Shown here piece by piece: positions 1-5,661 of a stretch of 7,623 nt of DNA. The stretch is from Janthinobacterium lividum (GTDB lineage: Bacteria > Pseudomonadota > Gammaproteobacteria > Burkholderiales > Burkholderiaceae_D), in assembly GCA_945864765.1 (NCBI GenBank), contig CAMBDR010000187.1, forward strand, positions 1 through 7,623, read 5' to 3'. The notes under the pieces were generated by a model. That model was not told the origin of the DNA and made no database searches. It was given only the letters and a program-made list of their open reading frames with translations. The position numbers and the translations under genes were made by a program. Within the stretch, counting starts at the first letter, position 1. The number at the start of each line of letters is the position of its first letter.

Positions 1-603
1 CGCGACCACCCCTTGGCCACCATCGTTACGCTCACCAGCGATGGCATCAACGCCAACCACATCCCCCTGCATTTATCGCCCGATTTGGGTGAATTTGGCA
101 CCCTGCGCGGCCACGTCGCACGCGCTAACCCGATTTGGCAGGATTTTAACGCCGAGGTTGAAACCCTGATCATCTTTCAAGGCCCGGATTGCTATATCTC
201 CCCCACGTTTTACCCCGCCAAACAGGAAGACCATAAAGTGGTGCCAACCTGGAATTATGCGGTGGTGCATGCCTATGGCAAACTCCAGGTGTTTGATGAC
301 GCCGCCTGGGTGCGCGCCAATCTGGAAGCGCTCACCACGCAACATGAAGCTACCAATCGCCCCCGCAACGCCCAGCCCTGGGCCGTATCCGATGCGCCAG
401 CCGAGTATATCGACAAACTGATCACATCCATCGTTGGCATTGAACTGGTGATTGGCAAACTCAGCGGCAAATTCAAAATGAGCCAAAATCAAAATGCCTT
501 GACCCAGGCCAGCGTGGTAACAGGTTTGCAACAACGGGGCGACCCTGCCTCGGTGGCAGTTGCGGTCATGGTGCAACAACTTAATTTACCAATAATTAAA
601 TGA
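1..603 (+). CDS. paiB: PaiB-family FMN-binding split-barrel protein, 5'-truncated by the window edge
   Basis: The open frame runs from base 1 (Arg-Asp-His-Pro-Leu-Ala-Thr) to TGA at 601-603. The TTG at 13 only looks like a start: the residues before it fit the conserved 'HPLATLV' stretch of PaiB proteins, so about 20-30 N-terminal residues lie outside the window. Family hallmarks visible are 'ANHIPL', 'GTLRGHVARANP', 'YISPTFYP' and 'KVVPTWNYAVVHAYG', followed by the C-terminal helix region ('IVGIELVIGKLSGKFKMSQN'). PaiB proteins are cytoplasmic, flavin-binding split-barrel proteins. In Bacillus subtilis PaiB is described as a negative regulator of sporulation and degradative enzymes; in proteobacteria the role is poorly known. 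The last codons and the downstream bases are AT-rich compared with the rest of the gene. A diverged copy of the same 3' end sits at 5466-5555, so this C-terminus has probably been replaced by an inserted segment. The family call is firm; the regulatory role is inferred. Confidence 0.9.
   Translation, partial: RDHPLATIVTLTSDGINANHIPLHLSPDLGEFGTLRGHVARANPIWQDFNAEVETLIIFQGPDCYISPTFYPAKQEDHKVVPTWNYAVVHAYGKLQVFDDAAWVRANLEALTTQHEATNRPRNAQPWAVSDAPAEYIDKLITSIVGIELVIGKLSGKFKMSQNQNALTQASVVTGLQQRGDPASVAVAVMVQQLNLPIIK
511..538 (+). repeat. Left copy of 28-bp imperfect direct repeat (paiB 3' region)
   Basis: This 28-bp segment encodes Ser-Val-Val-Thr-Gly-Leu-Gln-Gln-Arg near the end of paiB. It matches 5466-5493 with two mismatches, both at codon third positions. 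Downstream the similarity continues more weakly to the stop codon, with a second strong block around 'atggtgcaacaa' (568-579 against 5520-5531). It may mark the left edge of an inserted cassette, but repeat and coding conservation cannot be separated because the segment encodes protein in both copies. Confidence 0.75.
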
Positions 604-739
604 ATAATAATAAATAAGCTTTAATAGTGTCTTTTTGCATGATAAATTACCGAATGGCGAAGCCTCTGTTATCACATGAAATTTAGATAATTGTTTACGA
701 AAAAATGAACGATTAAATCAGCGTTCCCTTGAATATTGC

Positions 740-768
740 TTGACAGGATGTTTTTCTAAAATTACAAT
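740..768 (+). promoter_or_regulatory. Near-consensus sigma70-type promoter for the peptide genes
   Basis: A perfect -35 hexamer TTGACA (740-745) is separated by 17 bp from TACAAT (763-768), which matches the -10 consensus at 5 of 6 positions. Transcription would start near 775 and give a leader of about 55 nt before the first peptide ATG at 830. The surrounding 604-829 stretch is AT-rich and contains no other convincing gene. The seven-codon frame at 801-824 within the leader is noted but not claimed as a gene. Confidence 0.75.
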
Positions 769-829
769 CAAGTCGCTTCACTTTTTGGCAACTTATTTTA
801 ATGACAAACTCAACTAATAGGTAAATTAC

Positions 830-970
830 ATGAAAAAAACATTAGTAAAATTATTCTTTTTTGGCTTAAGTGTCGGCATTGGGGCACAAACTTTTGCAAG
901 AGAAGCCACCTGTCACCTCTGCGTATGCAACAGCAACGGCTGTGAATGCGTTGCAATCGGTTGCAAATGA
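830..970 (+). CDS. Small secreted cysteine-rich peptide 1 (46 aa precursor)
   Basis: ATG at 830 follows a modest AGG (818-820) with a 9-nt gap; TGA is at 968-970. The precursor begins Met-Lys-Lys-Thr-Leu-Val-Lys, then has a hydrophobic core (residues 8-19) and an Ala-Gln-Thr-Phe-Ala site, so Sec signal peptidase cleavage after Ala23 is likely. The predicted mature peptide has 23 residues, six of them Cys (28, 31, 33, 38, 40, 45), in the pattern C-x2-C-x-C-x4-C-x-C-x4-C. The gene lies 23 nt before a paralogue with identical Cys spacing and a similar leader, and upstream of a MacAB-like exporter. I do not recognise the family. Candidate roles are bacteriocin, toxin, signal or metal-binding peptide. 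The paralogue makes a real gene much more likely than chance for so short a frame. Confidence 0.85.
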   Translation: MKKTLVKLFFFGLSVGIGAQTFAREATCHLCVCNSNGCECVAIGCK

Positions 971-984
971 AAATCTTACCAGTC

Positions 985-990
985 AGGAAA
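985..990 (+). promoter_or_regulatory. Ribosome binding site deciding the peptide 2 start
   Basis: AGGAAA sits 3-8 nt before the ATG at 994, whereas the in-frame ATG at 946 has no comparable site. It supports the 52-residue precursor with a clean Met-Lys-Lys signal peptide. Confidence 0.65.
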
Positions 991-993
991 AAC

Positions 994-1152
994 ATGAAAA
1001 AAGTACTTGCCAAGTTGTTCATTTTCGGTATGGTTACCGGTCTTAGCATTAGTGCACATACTGTTGCCAAAGAAGCAAACACCTGCTACATCTGCGAATG
1101 TGGTGGCGGCGGTTGCAGTTGCACGAAAATTCCATGCAATATAACAAGATAA
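994..1152 (+). CDS. Small secreted cysteine-rich peptide 2 (52 aa precursor), paralogue of peptide 1
   Basis: The start at 994 is chosen because AGGAAA (985-990) lies just upstream and the protein then begins Met-Lys-Lys-Val-Leu-Ala-Lys, lining up with peptide 1. An in-frame ATG at 946 would overlap peptide 1 and add a non-signal-like extension. The signal peptide likely ends at Ala25 ('HTVA'), leaving 27 residues. Cysteines at 31, 34, 36, 41, 43 and 48 have exactly the same spacing as peptide 1. A Gly4 loop replaces Asn-Ser-Asn-Gly between the third and fourth Cys, and four residues (Asn-Ile-Thr-Arg) follow the last Cys. Conserved features are the MKK leader, 'KLF.FG', the [RK]-E-A start of the mature part, and the Cys frame; loop residues differ. 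The pair is almost certainly co-transcribed and arose by duplication. Function unknown. Confidence 0.87.
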   Translation: MKKVLAKLFIFGMVTGLSISAHTVAKEANTCYICECGGGGCSCTKIPCNITR

Positions 1153-1319
1153 TAAAGTGTATTCACAAGGGATCTGGTGCCTGTATTTTTGATCTGGGCC
1201 ATTACACAACTATCGGGTCTTTAACGAATCAGATTGTATTCCGAGTCTAAAATTTGAATTTAATTTTCGTCGGACGCATTTTTATTATGGAATTTCTTCA
1301 AAAAACTGATAGCATCTTT

Positions 1320-1359
1320 CGCGCGAAGCAGAGTATGAATGTGTGCTCTGCTTCGCGTG
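1320..1359 (+). repeat. Strong inverted repeat/hairpin between the peptide genes and the transporter operon
   Basis: A perfect 12-bp inverted repeat (CGCGAAGCAGAG at 1322-1333, CTCTGCTTCGCG at 1346-1357) can extend at both ends by C-G, A-U and G-U pairs to a tight loop around 1338-1341. It stands about 170 nt after the second peptide gene and about 70 nt before the first permease. Only a weak T stretch (tgttta) follows, so a classic intrinsic terminator is not proven. It could be a leaky terminator or RNA-stabilising element that keeps peptide mRNA more abundant than exporter mRNA. The rest of 1153-1426 holds no gene I can support. Confidence 0.7.
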
Positions 1360-1368
1360 TTTACAGTG

Positions 1369-1399
1369 TTGACAAGTTAAGAAACCGCCAAACTACATA
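1369..1399 (+). promoter_or_regulatory. Possible weak promoter for the transporter operon
   Basis: TTGACA at 1369-1374 is a perfect -35 hexamer directly after the hairpin. The best -10-like hexamer is TACATA (1394-1399), at a long 19-bp spacing and only a partial match. If used, the transcript would begin only about 20 nt before the ATG at 1427. Low confidence; read-through past the hairpin is an equally good explanation. Confidence 0.3.
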
Positions 1400-1426
1400 A
1401 CTCACCCGACAAATTTCTGATCCCTT

Positions 1427-2662
1427 ATGCCAATGTATCGCGAGAAATACTTTTTCCTTTCAGCCTGCCTGCTATCAGCGTTATGCTTTGCGCTGGCTGC
1501 ATATCTTGCATTGCGGCGCACGAGCATGGAATCCGATTTGGATAGACATCATTTTAATCGCGCCGCAATTATTGCCGTGAAGCAGAAAACGGGCATATTA
1601 TCGCCTGCCGATGCAATGCGTTTGATGAATAATCCGGCAACATTGGGTGACGGCTTGCTTGCCGTCTTATCGCGTACCACGGCTGCACAACTACAAGCAT
1701 TACCAGAGGTCGAGCATATATTCCCGATTTCAAAGACAGAAAACAAATTAAGCCTTGCTGGTGGCTTTAGTGGCAATATAACGACTTTTTATGTCCCACC
1801 ACAATTTGTTTCTGCATTCGCGTTGGGTGATGCATCGTTATTAAAAAAAGATGTATTTGTACCCAGCACGACGTTACAACGCAAAATTTCGATCGCCATA
1901 TCAACTGGTAGCCCGCTCACCAGCGCCACGCTCGGCCCGGTCTATGATGGCAAGTCGGGTTTATTGAAAAAGCATATGTCAAGTGAGGAAGCAGCAAAAT
2001 ACAAGGTACCTGTTTGGGTCTCGGATTCGGCTTTTCTACTACCGGGTGGTTCTGCGGCATTTGACAATACCTTATTTGCCACAGGTGAGCCCGTCAAACT
2101 CAATATTCCTGGCATGCTCAGTTTCCCGAAAATCTGGTTGGTGGTTAAGTTGAAAGACGGCGTTGATGCCACTGCCGCACTGCAATCCTTGCGCAATCTT
2201 ACCCAGAATAGCACCGATCGTAATAACGAAAAGAATTTGACATTCACACCGCTAACCAACTATTTTGCCGGCGAATTATCAACCGACTATTTGGAAAGTT
2301 GGGCAAATCGGCTACACATTGGTACCGGTGCCATGGCGGCGCTATTGTTGCTGATGCTGGTGCTGACCCGCTACGCACGAATCAGGCGGGAAGTCGCATT
2401 GCGACTGGCAATGGGCGCAACAGGATTGCATGCAGCGTGGTTGAGCATTCGCCAAACCGTATTCGCCATTCTGGCCGGTATCGCCACCACATCGACGCTT
2501 ACATTCGCACTGCTCTTGCTTCAACCCGCTTTATTACTACTACTACTACCGATGTTCGGCATCATCGCTTTAATCGGCGTAACTGCCTTCTTTCTGTTGT
2601 TTGGCTGCGGCGCATTGGCCGGGCGTGGTGATTTGATGCCGCATTTGCGGGGTGCATGGTAA
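1427..2662 (+). CDS. FtsX/MacB-type ABC transporter permease (first subunit)
   Basis: This 411-residue inner-membrane protein has the FtsX/MacB layout. TM1 is at about residues 8-28, a large periplasmic domain at 30-297, and three C-terminal helices at about 298-314, 343-366 and 368-397. Between TM2 and TM3 lies the family's cytoplasmic coupling segment ('RIRREVALRLAMGATGLH', residues 318-335), which contacts the ATPase. Unlike MacB it carries no fused ATPase domain; that is a separate gene two positions downstream. Family members act as mechanotransmitters that drive substrates from the periplasm through an adaptor and TolC-like duct. It is too divergent for a substrate call by eye. It starts the operon and overlaps the adaptor gene at its 3' end. 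No good Shine-Dalgarno precedes the ATG at 1427, and Met3 (1433) is an alternative start. The periplasmic domain has no Cys. Confidence 0.85.
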   Translation: MPMYREKYFFLSACLLSALCFALAAYLALRRTSMESDLDRHHFNRAAIIAVKQKTGILSPADAMRLMNNPATLGDGLLAVLSRTTAAQLQALPEVEHIFPISKTENKLSLAGGFSGNITTFYVPPQFVSAFALGDASLLKKDVFVPSTTLQRKISIAISTGSPLTSATLGPVYDGKSGLLKKHMSSEEAAKYKVPVWVSDSAFLLPGGSAAFDNTLFATGEPVKLNIPGMLSFPKIWLVVKLKDGVDATAALQSLRNLTQNSTDRNNEKNLTFTPLTNYFAGELSTDYLESWANRLHIGTGAMAALLLLMLVLTRYARIRREVALRLAMGATGLHAAWLSIRQTVFAILAGIATTSTLTFALLLLQPALLLLLLPMFGIIALIGVTAFFLLFGCGALAGRGDLMPHLRGAW

Positions 2663-3606
2663 TGCCGGCAGCGCTTCCAATGCGAATCCTTGGCGGCTAT
2701 GCGATCTTGTGTACCTTGCTTGCTTGCCAGGAGCACGCTCCCCCCAAGTCTGAAAGTAAGGCCAATTCTGTGTCGGCTGTCGGCGCTTCGGGCGACTATG
2801 CTGGCCGTACAGCGCAAACAATGCAATTGAAGGTGCGTGGTACTTGCACATTGAAGCCGGAGCGTGTAGTACGCCTGAAATCACAAATTGGCGGTGAAGT
2901 AAAATCGGTCGCAGTGCAACAAGGCGAAAAGGTGCGGCGAGGCGATATTCTTGCCACAATCGATGTCGAGAATTTGAACTTACGACGCGAACGTACTGTC
3001 ATTGAGTTGGAAAGACTGGTGCAGCGGGCTGAATTACTGCGCTTTCAGGTTGCCAAGGCAGAGAAAGAATTTGCCATCATCAAAGAAATTGCTGGTGGCT
3101 CGGCGACAAATTATGCGCGCTACGGCAAAGAAATGGCGAGCATCATGGAACGTCGTGCCGAATTGAAAGATAACGAATTGAATCAATCGTTATCCAAGCT
3201 TGATCTGAAAGTACTGGATGATCAAATCAGGAAGGCTGCGATTCGCGCGCCGCTTGACGGCGTGATATTACTGCGTGCGGTTGAACCCGGCGCGGTGGTT
3301 GGTTCAGGTGCAGAAAGTGTGGCTGGCAGCGAGGTATTATTCGAAGTTGCCGACCCTGCCAAGTTGGTCGCAACGTGCATCATCAAAGAGGCAGATGCCG
3401 CTTTGTTGGTGAGTGGTCGGGCGACCGAGATTATCGTGGACGGCAATGAAGGCAAACCCATACCTGGCAAAGTCGGGCGAATCGCGCCAGTCATTGCCAA
3501 CGAGGGCGGGCTTGCCAGACGGGAGTTCCTGGTGGAATTGACACAGCAATCGGCGATTCATCTGCTTCCGGGGATGAATGCGACCGTAGAACTTGATTCC
3601 AGATAA
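2656..3606 (+). CDS. MacA/HlyD-family periplasmic adaptor lipoprotein
   Basis: The 316-residue product has a short hydrophobic N-terminus ending in a lipobox, Leu-Leu-Ala-Cys (Cys24), so it is probably a lipid-anchored periplasmic protein. A Pro/Ser-rich linker (about 25-50) follows. Next come the first lipoyl/biotinyl half ('SQIGGEVKSVAVQQGEKVRR', 76-95), a predicted alpha-helical hairpin (about 105-195), the second lipoyl half ('IRAPLDGVILLRAVEPG', 196-212) and a beta-barrel domain to the end ('LLPGMNATVEL'). This is the order of membrane-fusion proteins that join ABC exporters to TolC-type channels. It is shorter than E. coli MacA, so the membrane-proximal domain looks reduced. Start choice is uncertain: 2656 overlaps the permease, 2662 gives a TAATG stop-start junction with GGGG (2648-2651) better spaced, and 2680 gives the tightest lipoprotein signal. 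It probably works with the flanking permeases and ATPase. Confidence 0.87.
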   Translation: MVMPAALPMRILGGYAILCTLLACQEHAPPKSESKANSVSAVGASGDYAGRTAQTMQLKVRGTCTLKPERVVRLKSQIGGEVKSVAVQQGEKVRRGDILATIDVENLNLRRERTVIELERLVQRAELLRFQVAKAEKEFAIIKEIAGGSATNYARYGKEMASIMERRAELKDNELNQSLSKLDLKVLDDQIRKAAIRAPLDGVILLRAVEPGAVVGSGAESVAGSEVLFEVADPAKLVATCIIKEADAALLVSGRATEIIVDGNEGKPIPGKVGRIAPVIANEGGLARREFLVELTQQSAIHLLPGMNATVELDSR

Positions 3607-3652
3607 CCTGGCAATGATTCAGAATGATTATTAACTTATTTAAAGCAAAAAT

Positions 3653-4324
3653 ATGATCGCCATTAGTGAACTTTCTGTAGGCTATGACAAGAGCAATCGT
3701 TTGGCTTTGGAGCGGGTCAGTGTAAATATCACCGCTGGCGAGGCGCTTGCCATCATGGGCCAAAGTGGCAGCGGCAAATCCACCTTGTTGTCGGTGATGG
3801 GGGGAATGCTGCGTCCCACCAGTGGCCAATACCTGTTTCGTGGACAAGCGGTATCGGCCATGAGCCCGAAGGAATTGGCTGAATTTCGTGGCCGGGAAAT
3901 TGGCTTTGTATTTCAGAATTTTTGCCTGTTACCCCATTTGACGATTCTGGAAAATTTACTGGTGCCGCTGGAACACTTGAAGCCGGACAGGGTGGCTGTT
4001 CAGGCTCATGCCCTTGCCTTGTTGGAGCAAATTGGTATTGGCGAGCTTGCCGGACGCTTTCCTGCACAGGTTTCGGGCGGACAAGCACAACGAGCAGCGA
4101 TTGCGCGGGCACTTATGCGCAACCCGGCACTTATCCTGGCCGACGAGCCAACCGGTAGCCTGGATGAAGAAAGTGCAGCGACTGTTTTGGGCGTTTTAAA
4201 AGCGTTGACCAATACAGGAACAACCGTGGTCATCGTTACCCATAGCGCACAGGTAGCCGCAGCTTTACAACGAACGGTGCGGATCGAAGCCGGGCGCGTG
4301 GTTGAAGCATTAACGGTGCAATGA
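3653..4324 (+). CDS. ABC transporter ATP-binding protein, MacB/LolD class
   Basis: This complete 223-residue nucleotide-binding subunit has all motifs intact: Walker A GQSGSGKST (36-44), Q-loop FVFQNFCLLP (Gln88), a signature sequence VSGGQAQR (140-147, Val in place of the usual Leu), Walker B LILADEP (160-166) with catalytic Glu165, D-loop SLDEE, and the switch His197 in VIVTHS. The 'NFCLLPHLTILENL' and 'EPTGSLDEES' stretches are typical of the LolD/MacB/FtsE/SalX group that powers FtsX-type permeases. It hydrolyses ATP at the cytoplasmic face to drive both permeases. A 46-nt AT-rich gap separates it from the adaptor gene, and its TGA overlaps the next gene's ATG by 4 bp (ATGA), which indicates translational coupling. 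Confidence 0.95.
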   Translation: MIAISELSVGYDKSNRLALERVSVNITAGEALAIMGQSGSGKSTLLSVMGGMLRPTSGQYLFRGQAVSAMSPKELAEFRGREIGFVFQNFCLLPHLTILENLLVPLEHLKPDRVAVQAHALALLEQIGIGELAGRFPAQVSGGQAQRAAIARALMRNPALILADEPTGSLDEESAATVLGVLKALTNTGTTVVIVTHSAQVAAALQRTVRIEAGRVVEALTVQ

Positions 4325-5448
4325 GCCGTCGCCAATCAATTTTGGCGGCACACATTCGCTATGCCTTGCGTCGTACCTGGGCTGTTCCTGCTCGCAGCAT
4401 TTTCGCCCTGATAGCGTGTGCTTTGGCATGGGCTGCCATCTTTCATGCCGACCTTGAAATCAACAATCTTGAGTGGGCTACGGCCCATGCTGGTTGGCTG
4501 GGCGGGGCGCAAGGTTACCAGGTATCCATCAAAAAGGTTTATAAGGAAGAGGCAATGCGCCGTGCCACTGCTTTACCCAGGGTATTTGTTGAGCGCGCCC
4601 AACAAACAGCACAGGCCAGCGTCATTCAGCTTACCCGCTCAATATCTGCGCTGAGTCCTGACAGGCTCAGTGCAACACCGGCCAAGCTCTTGTTTTATGA
4701 TGCTGCATTGGGTGCGCAAACCACACCGCACAGCAGTTTTCCGCCGTGTTCAATTTCGCAATCGTCACCGCAGTGGCAACAGCAAAATGGTCTGATGCCG
4801 CTGGCAAATGGCTGGCGCTGCTACCTTAGCCCGTTGCCGGCACCACTTCGTATCCTGAGAGGAAATTATGACATGGATAGTATTGCTTTCCCTTTGGCCG
4901 CAGCGAAGGAAATTGCGGGCAGAGATGCCCTTGATGAAGTCGAAATAATGTGGTTGGCCATTGATAATCGTCAAAAATTTGACAGCCTTTTGCGTTGGGC
5001 GACAGGCACGCTCAAATTGGAACTGGATGTAGCACCGCTTGGCACGACCCTTGGCGCGCAAACCGCCAAGTTGTCAGGGATCACCCAAATTTGGCTCGGG
5101 GCCGCAGGCGTATTGTTGCTCATTGGCATTGGCTTATATGTACACGGGCTGTATGCTGCAATGCGACGGGAAGCAGGGTTGCGCATTGCGCTAGGTACGC
5201 CTTTTTTACACATGGCACGTTGGCTTACAACCGACGTGCTCACCCAGGCACTGACGCTTACCTTATTTGCAGCGGTACTCGGCAGTATCATCTATCATGC
5301 AATCAATGTGCAACCAGACCCTGCAACAGTGCTCCGGCTGACCCTACTGGTAGCAATGTTCATGGTGTTTTTCTTTACTTTGATCAGTGTAGTACTGACT
5401 TGGCATGTCATGCGACAAAATCGGATTACTGCCATGATCCGCGACTAA
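4321..5448 (+). CDS. FtsX/MacB-type ABC transporter permease (second subunit)
   Basis: This 375-residue inner-membrane protein has the same layout as the first permease. TM1 is at about 26-42, a periplasmic domain at 43-254, TM2 at 256-278, a coupling segment 'MRREAGLRIALGTPFLHMAR' (281-300), TM3 at 305-328 and TM4 at 337-362. The two permeases are different in sequence, so the transporter is probably a heterodimer with a shared ATPase rather than a MacB-like homodimer. The periplasmic domain contains two Cys (143 and 167) that could form a disulfide; the partner permease has none there. It overlaps the ATPase gene by 4 bp (ATGA). Its stop is only 17 nt before the stranded paiB 3' end, so it is the last gene of the inserted block. 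Confidence 0.85.
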   Translation: MSRRQSILAAHIRYALRRTWAVPARSIFALIACALAWAAIFHADLEINNLEWATAHAGWLGGAQGYQVSIKKVYKEEAMRRATALPRVFVERAQQTAQASVIQLTRSISALSPDRLSATPAKLLFYDAALGAQTTPHSSFPPCSISQSSPQWQQQNGLMPLANGWRCYLSPLPAPLRILRGNYDMDSIAFPLAAAKEIAGRDALDEVEIMWLAIDNRQKFDSLLRWATGTLKLELDVAPLGTTLGAQTAKLSGITQIWLGAAGVLLLIGIGLYVHGLYAAMRREAGLRIALGTPFLHMARWLTTDVLTQALTLTLFAAVLGSIIYHAINVQPDPATVLRLTLLVAMFMVFFFTLISVVLTWHVMRQNRITAMIRD

Positions 5449-5465
5449 ACACGACATAGAACCCG

Positions 5466-5493
5466 AGCGTGGTAACGGGCTTGCAACAACGGG
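5466..5493 (+). repeat. Right copy of 28-bp imperfect direct repeat
   Basis: It matches 511-538 at 26 of 28 positions; the differences (a to g, t to c) are both silent in the shared reading frame. Upstream of 5466 only a trace of similarity ('accc') remains, so the homology to paiB begins sharply here, as expected at a recombination junction. Confidence 0.75.
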
Positions 5494-5555
5494 ACGCCGC
5501 CGCCTCAGCCGTCGCTGCCATGGTGCAACAAATTAACCAGCCGACAACAGATTAA
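5466..5555 (+). pseudogene. paiB: Stranded 3' end of paiB (start-less fragment)
   Basis: This frame encodes Ser-Val-Val-Thr-Gly-Leu-Gln-Gln-Arg, then a variable Ala-rich stretch, then Met-Val-Gln-Gln-Ile-Asn-Gln-Pro, and ends at TAA (5553-5555). It parallels the last residues of the intact paiB (SVVTGLQQR ... MVQQLNLP) with one codon fewer in the middle. An in-frame TAG at 5457-5459 and the lack of a start codon show it is not expressed as a protein on its own. Its GC-rich tail matches the host-like DNA that follows, so it is probably the original end of the resident gene, displaced by the insertion. Alternatively it is the remnant of a second tandem paiB paralogue. Confidence 0.8.
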
Positions 5556-5661
5556 GCGCTAGCAAGCACGCATTCAAGCATTCTGCGGCTACATGGTTTA
5601 CACTGGCAGCTTTATCAGCCCGTCGGCACCGCCTTGGCCCCGCCGCACCCACCCTTAGCTC

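Larger units (their letters stand above)
538..5465 (+). mobile_element. Putative inserted cassette in the 3' end of paiB (peptides plus ABC exporter)
   Basis: The segment between the two paiB 3' ends carries a self-contained peptide/exporter locus. Its left part (604-1426) is clearly more AT-rich than paiB or gsiB. The left paiB tail is AT-rich like the insert, while the right tail (5493-5555) is GC-rich like the host side. This is the pattern left when an element integrates in the 3' end of a gene and supplies a substitute end. No integrase, transposase, terminal inverted repeats or tRNA gene is visible inside. Edges are approximate. Alternatives are homologous import from a relative, or tandem paiB duplication with later decay. 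Confidence 0.5.

Noticed and set aside
73..579. Long minus-strand frame opposite paiB
   Set aside because: It is a shadow of a well-recognised + strand gene and has no domain features of its own.
604..739. Search for a terminator, integrase remnant or tRNA gene after paiB
   Set aside because: The stretch is AT-rich but shows no stable stem with a T run, no tRNA-like arms and no coding frame of note.
801..824. Seven-codon upstream frame in the peptide leader
   Set aside because: Too short to support from sequence alone; no clear ribosome binding site. Mentioned only in the promoter notes.
946..993. N-terminal extension of peptide 2 from the in-frame ATG at 946
   Set aside because: It overlaps peptide 1, lacks a ribosome binding site, and would bury the Met-Lys-Lys signal start that aligns with peptide 1.
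1287..1400. A 37-codon frame across the hairpin (ATG at 1287, TAA at 1398-1400)
   Set aside because: It has no ribosome binding site, no signal peptide and no similarity to the two peptides; its codons are dictated by the inverted repeat.
3491..4112. Minus-strand frames opposite the adaptor and ATPase genes
   Set aside because: The + strand carries complete Walker A, signature and Walker B motifs; the reverse frames are low-complexity shadows.
1427..5448. Lantibiotic-type or C39-peptidase bacteriocin exporter
   Set aside because: The ATPase starts directly at its nucleotide-binding domain with no peptidase domain, permeases are FtsX-type, and the precursors have Sec leaders rather than double-glycine leaders.
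5597..5625. TTTACA at 5597-5602 as a gsiB promoter
   Set aside because: No acceptable -10 hexamer lies 16-19 bp downstream.
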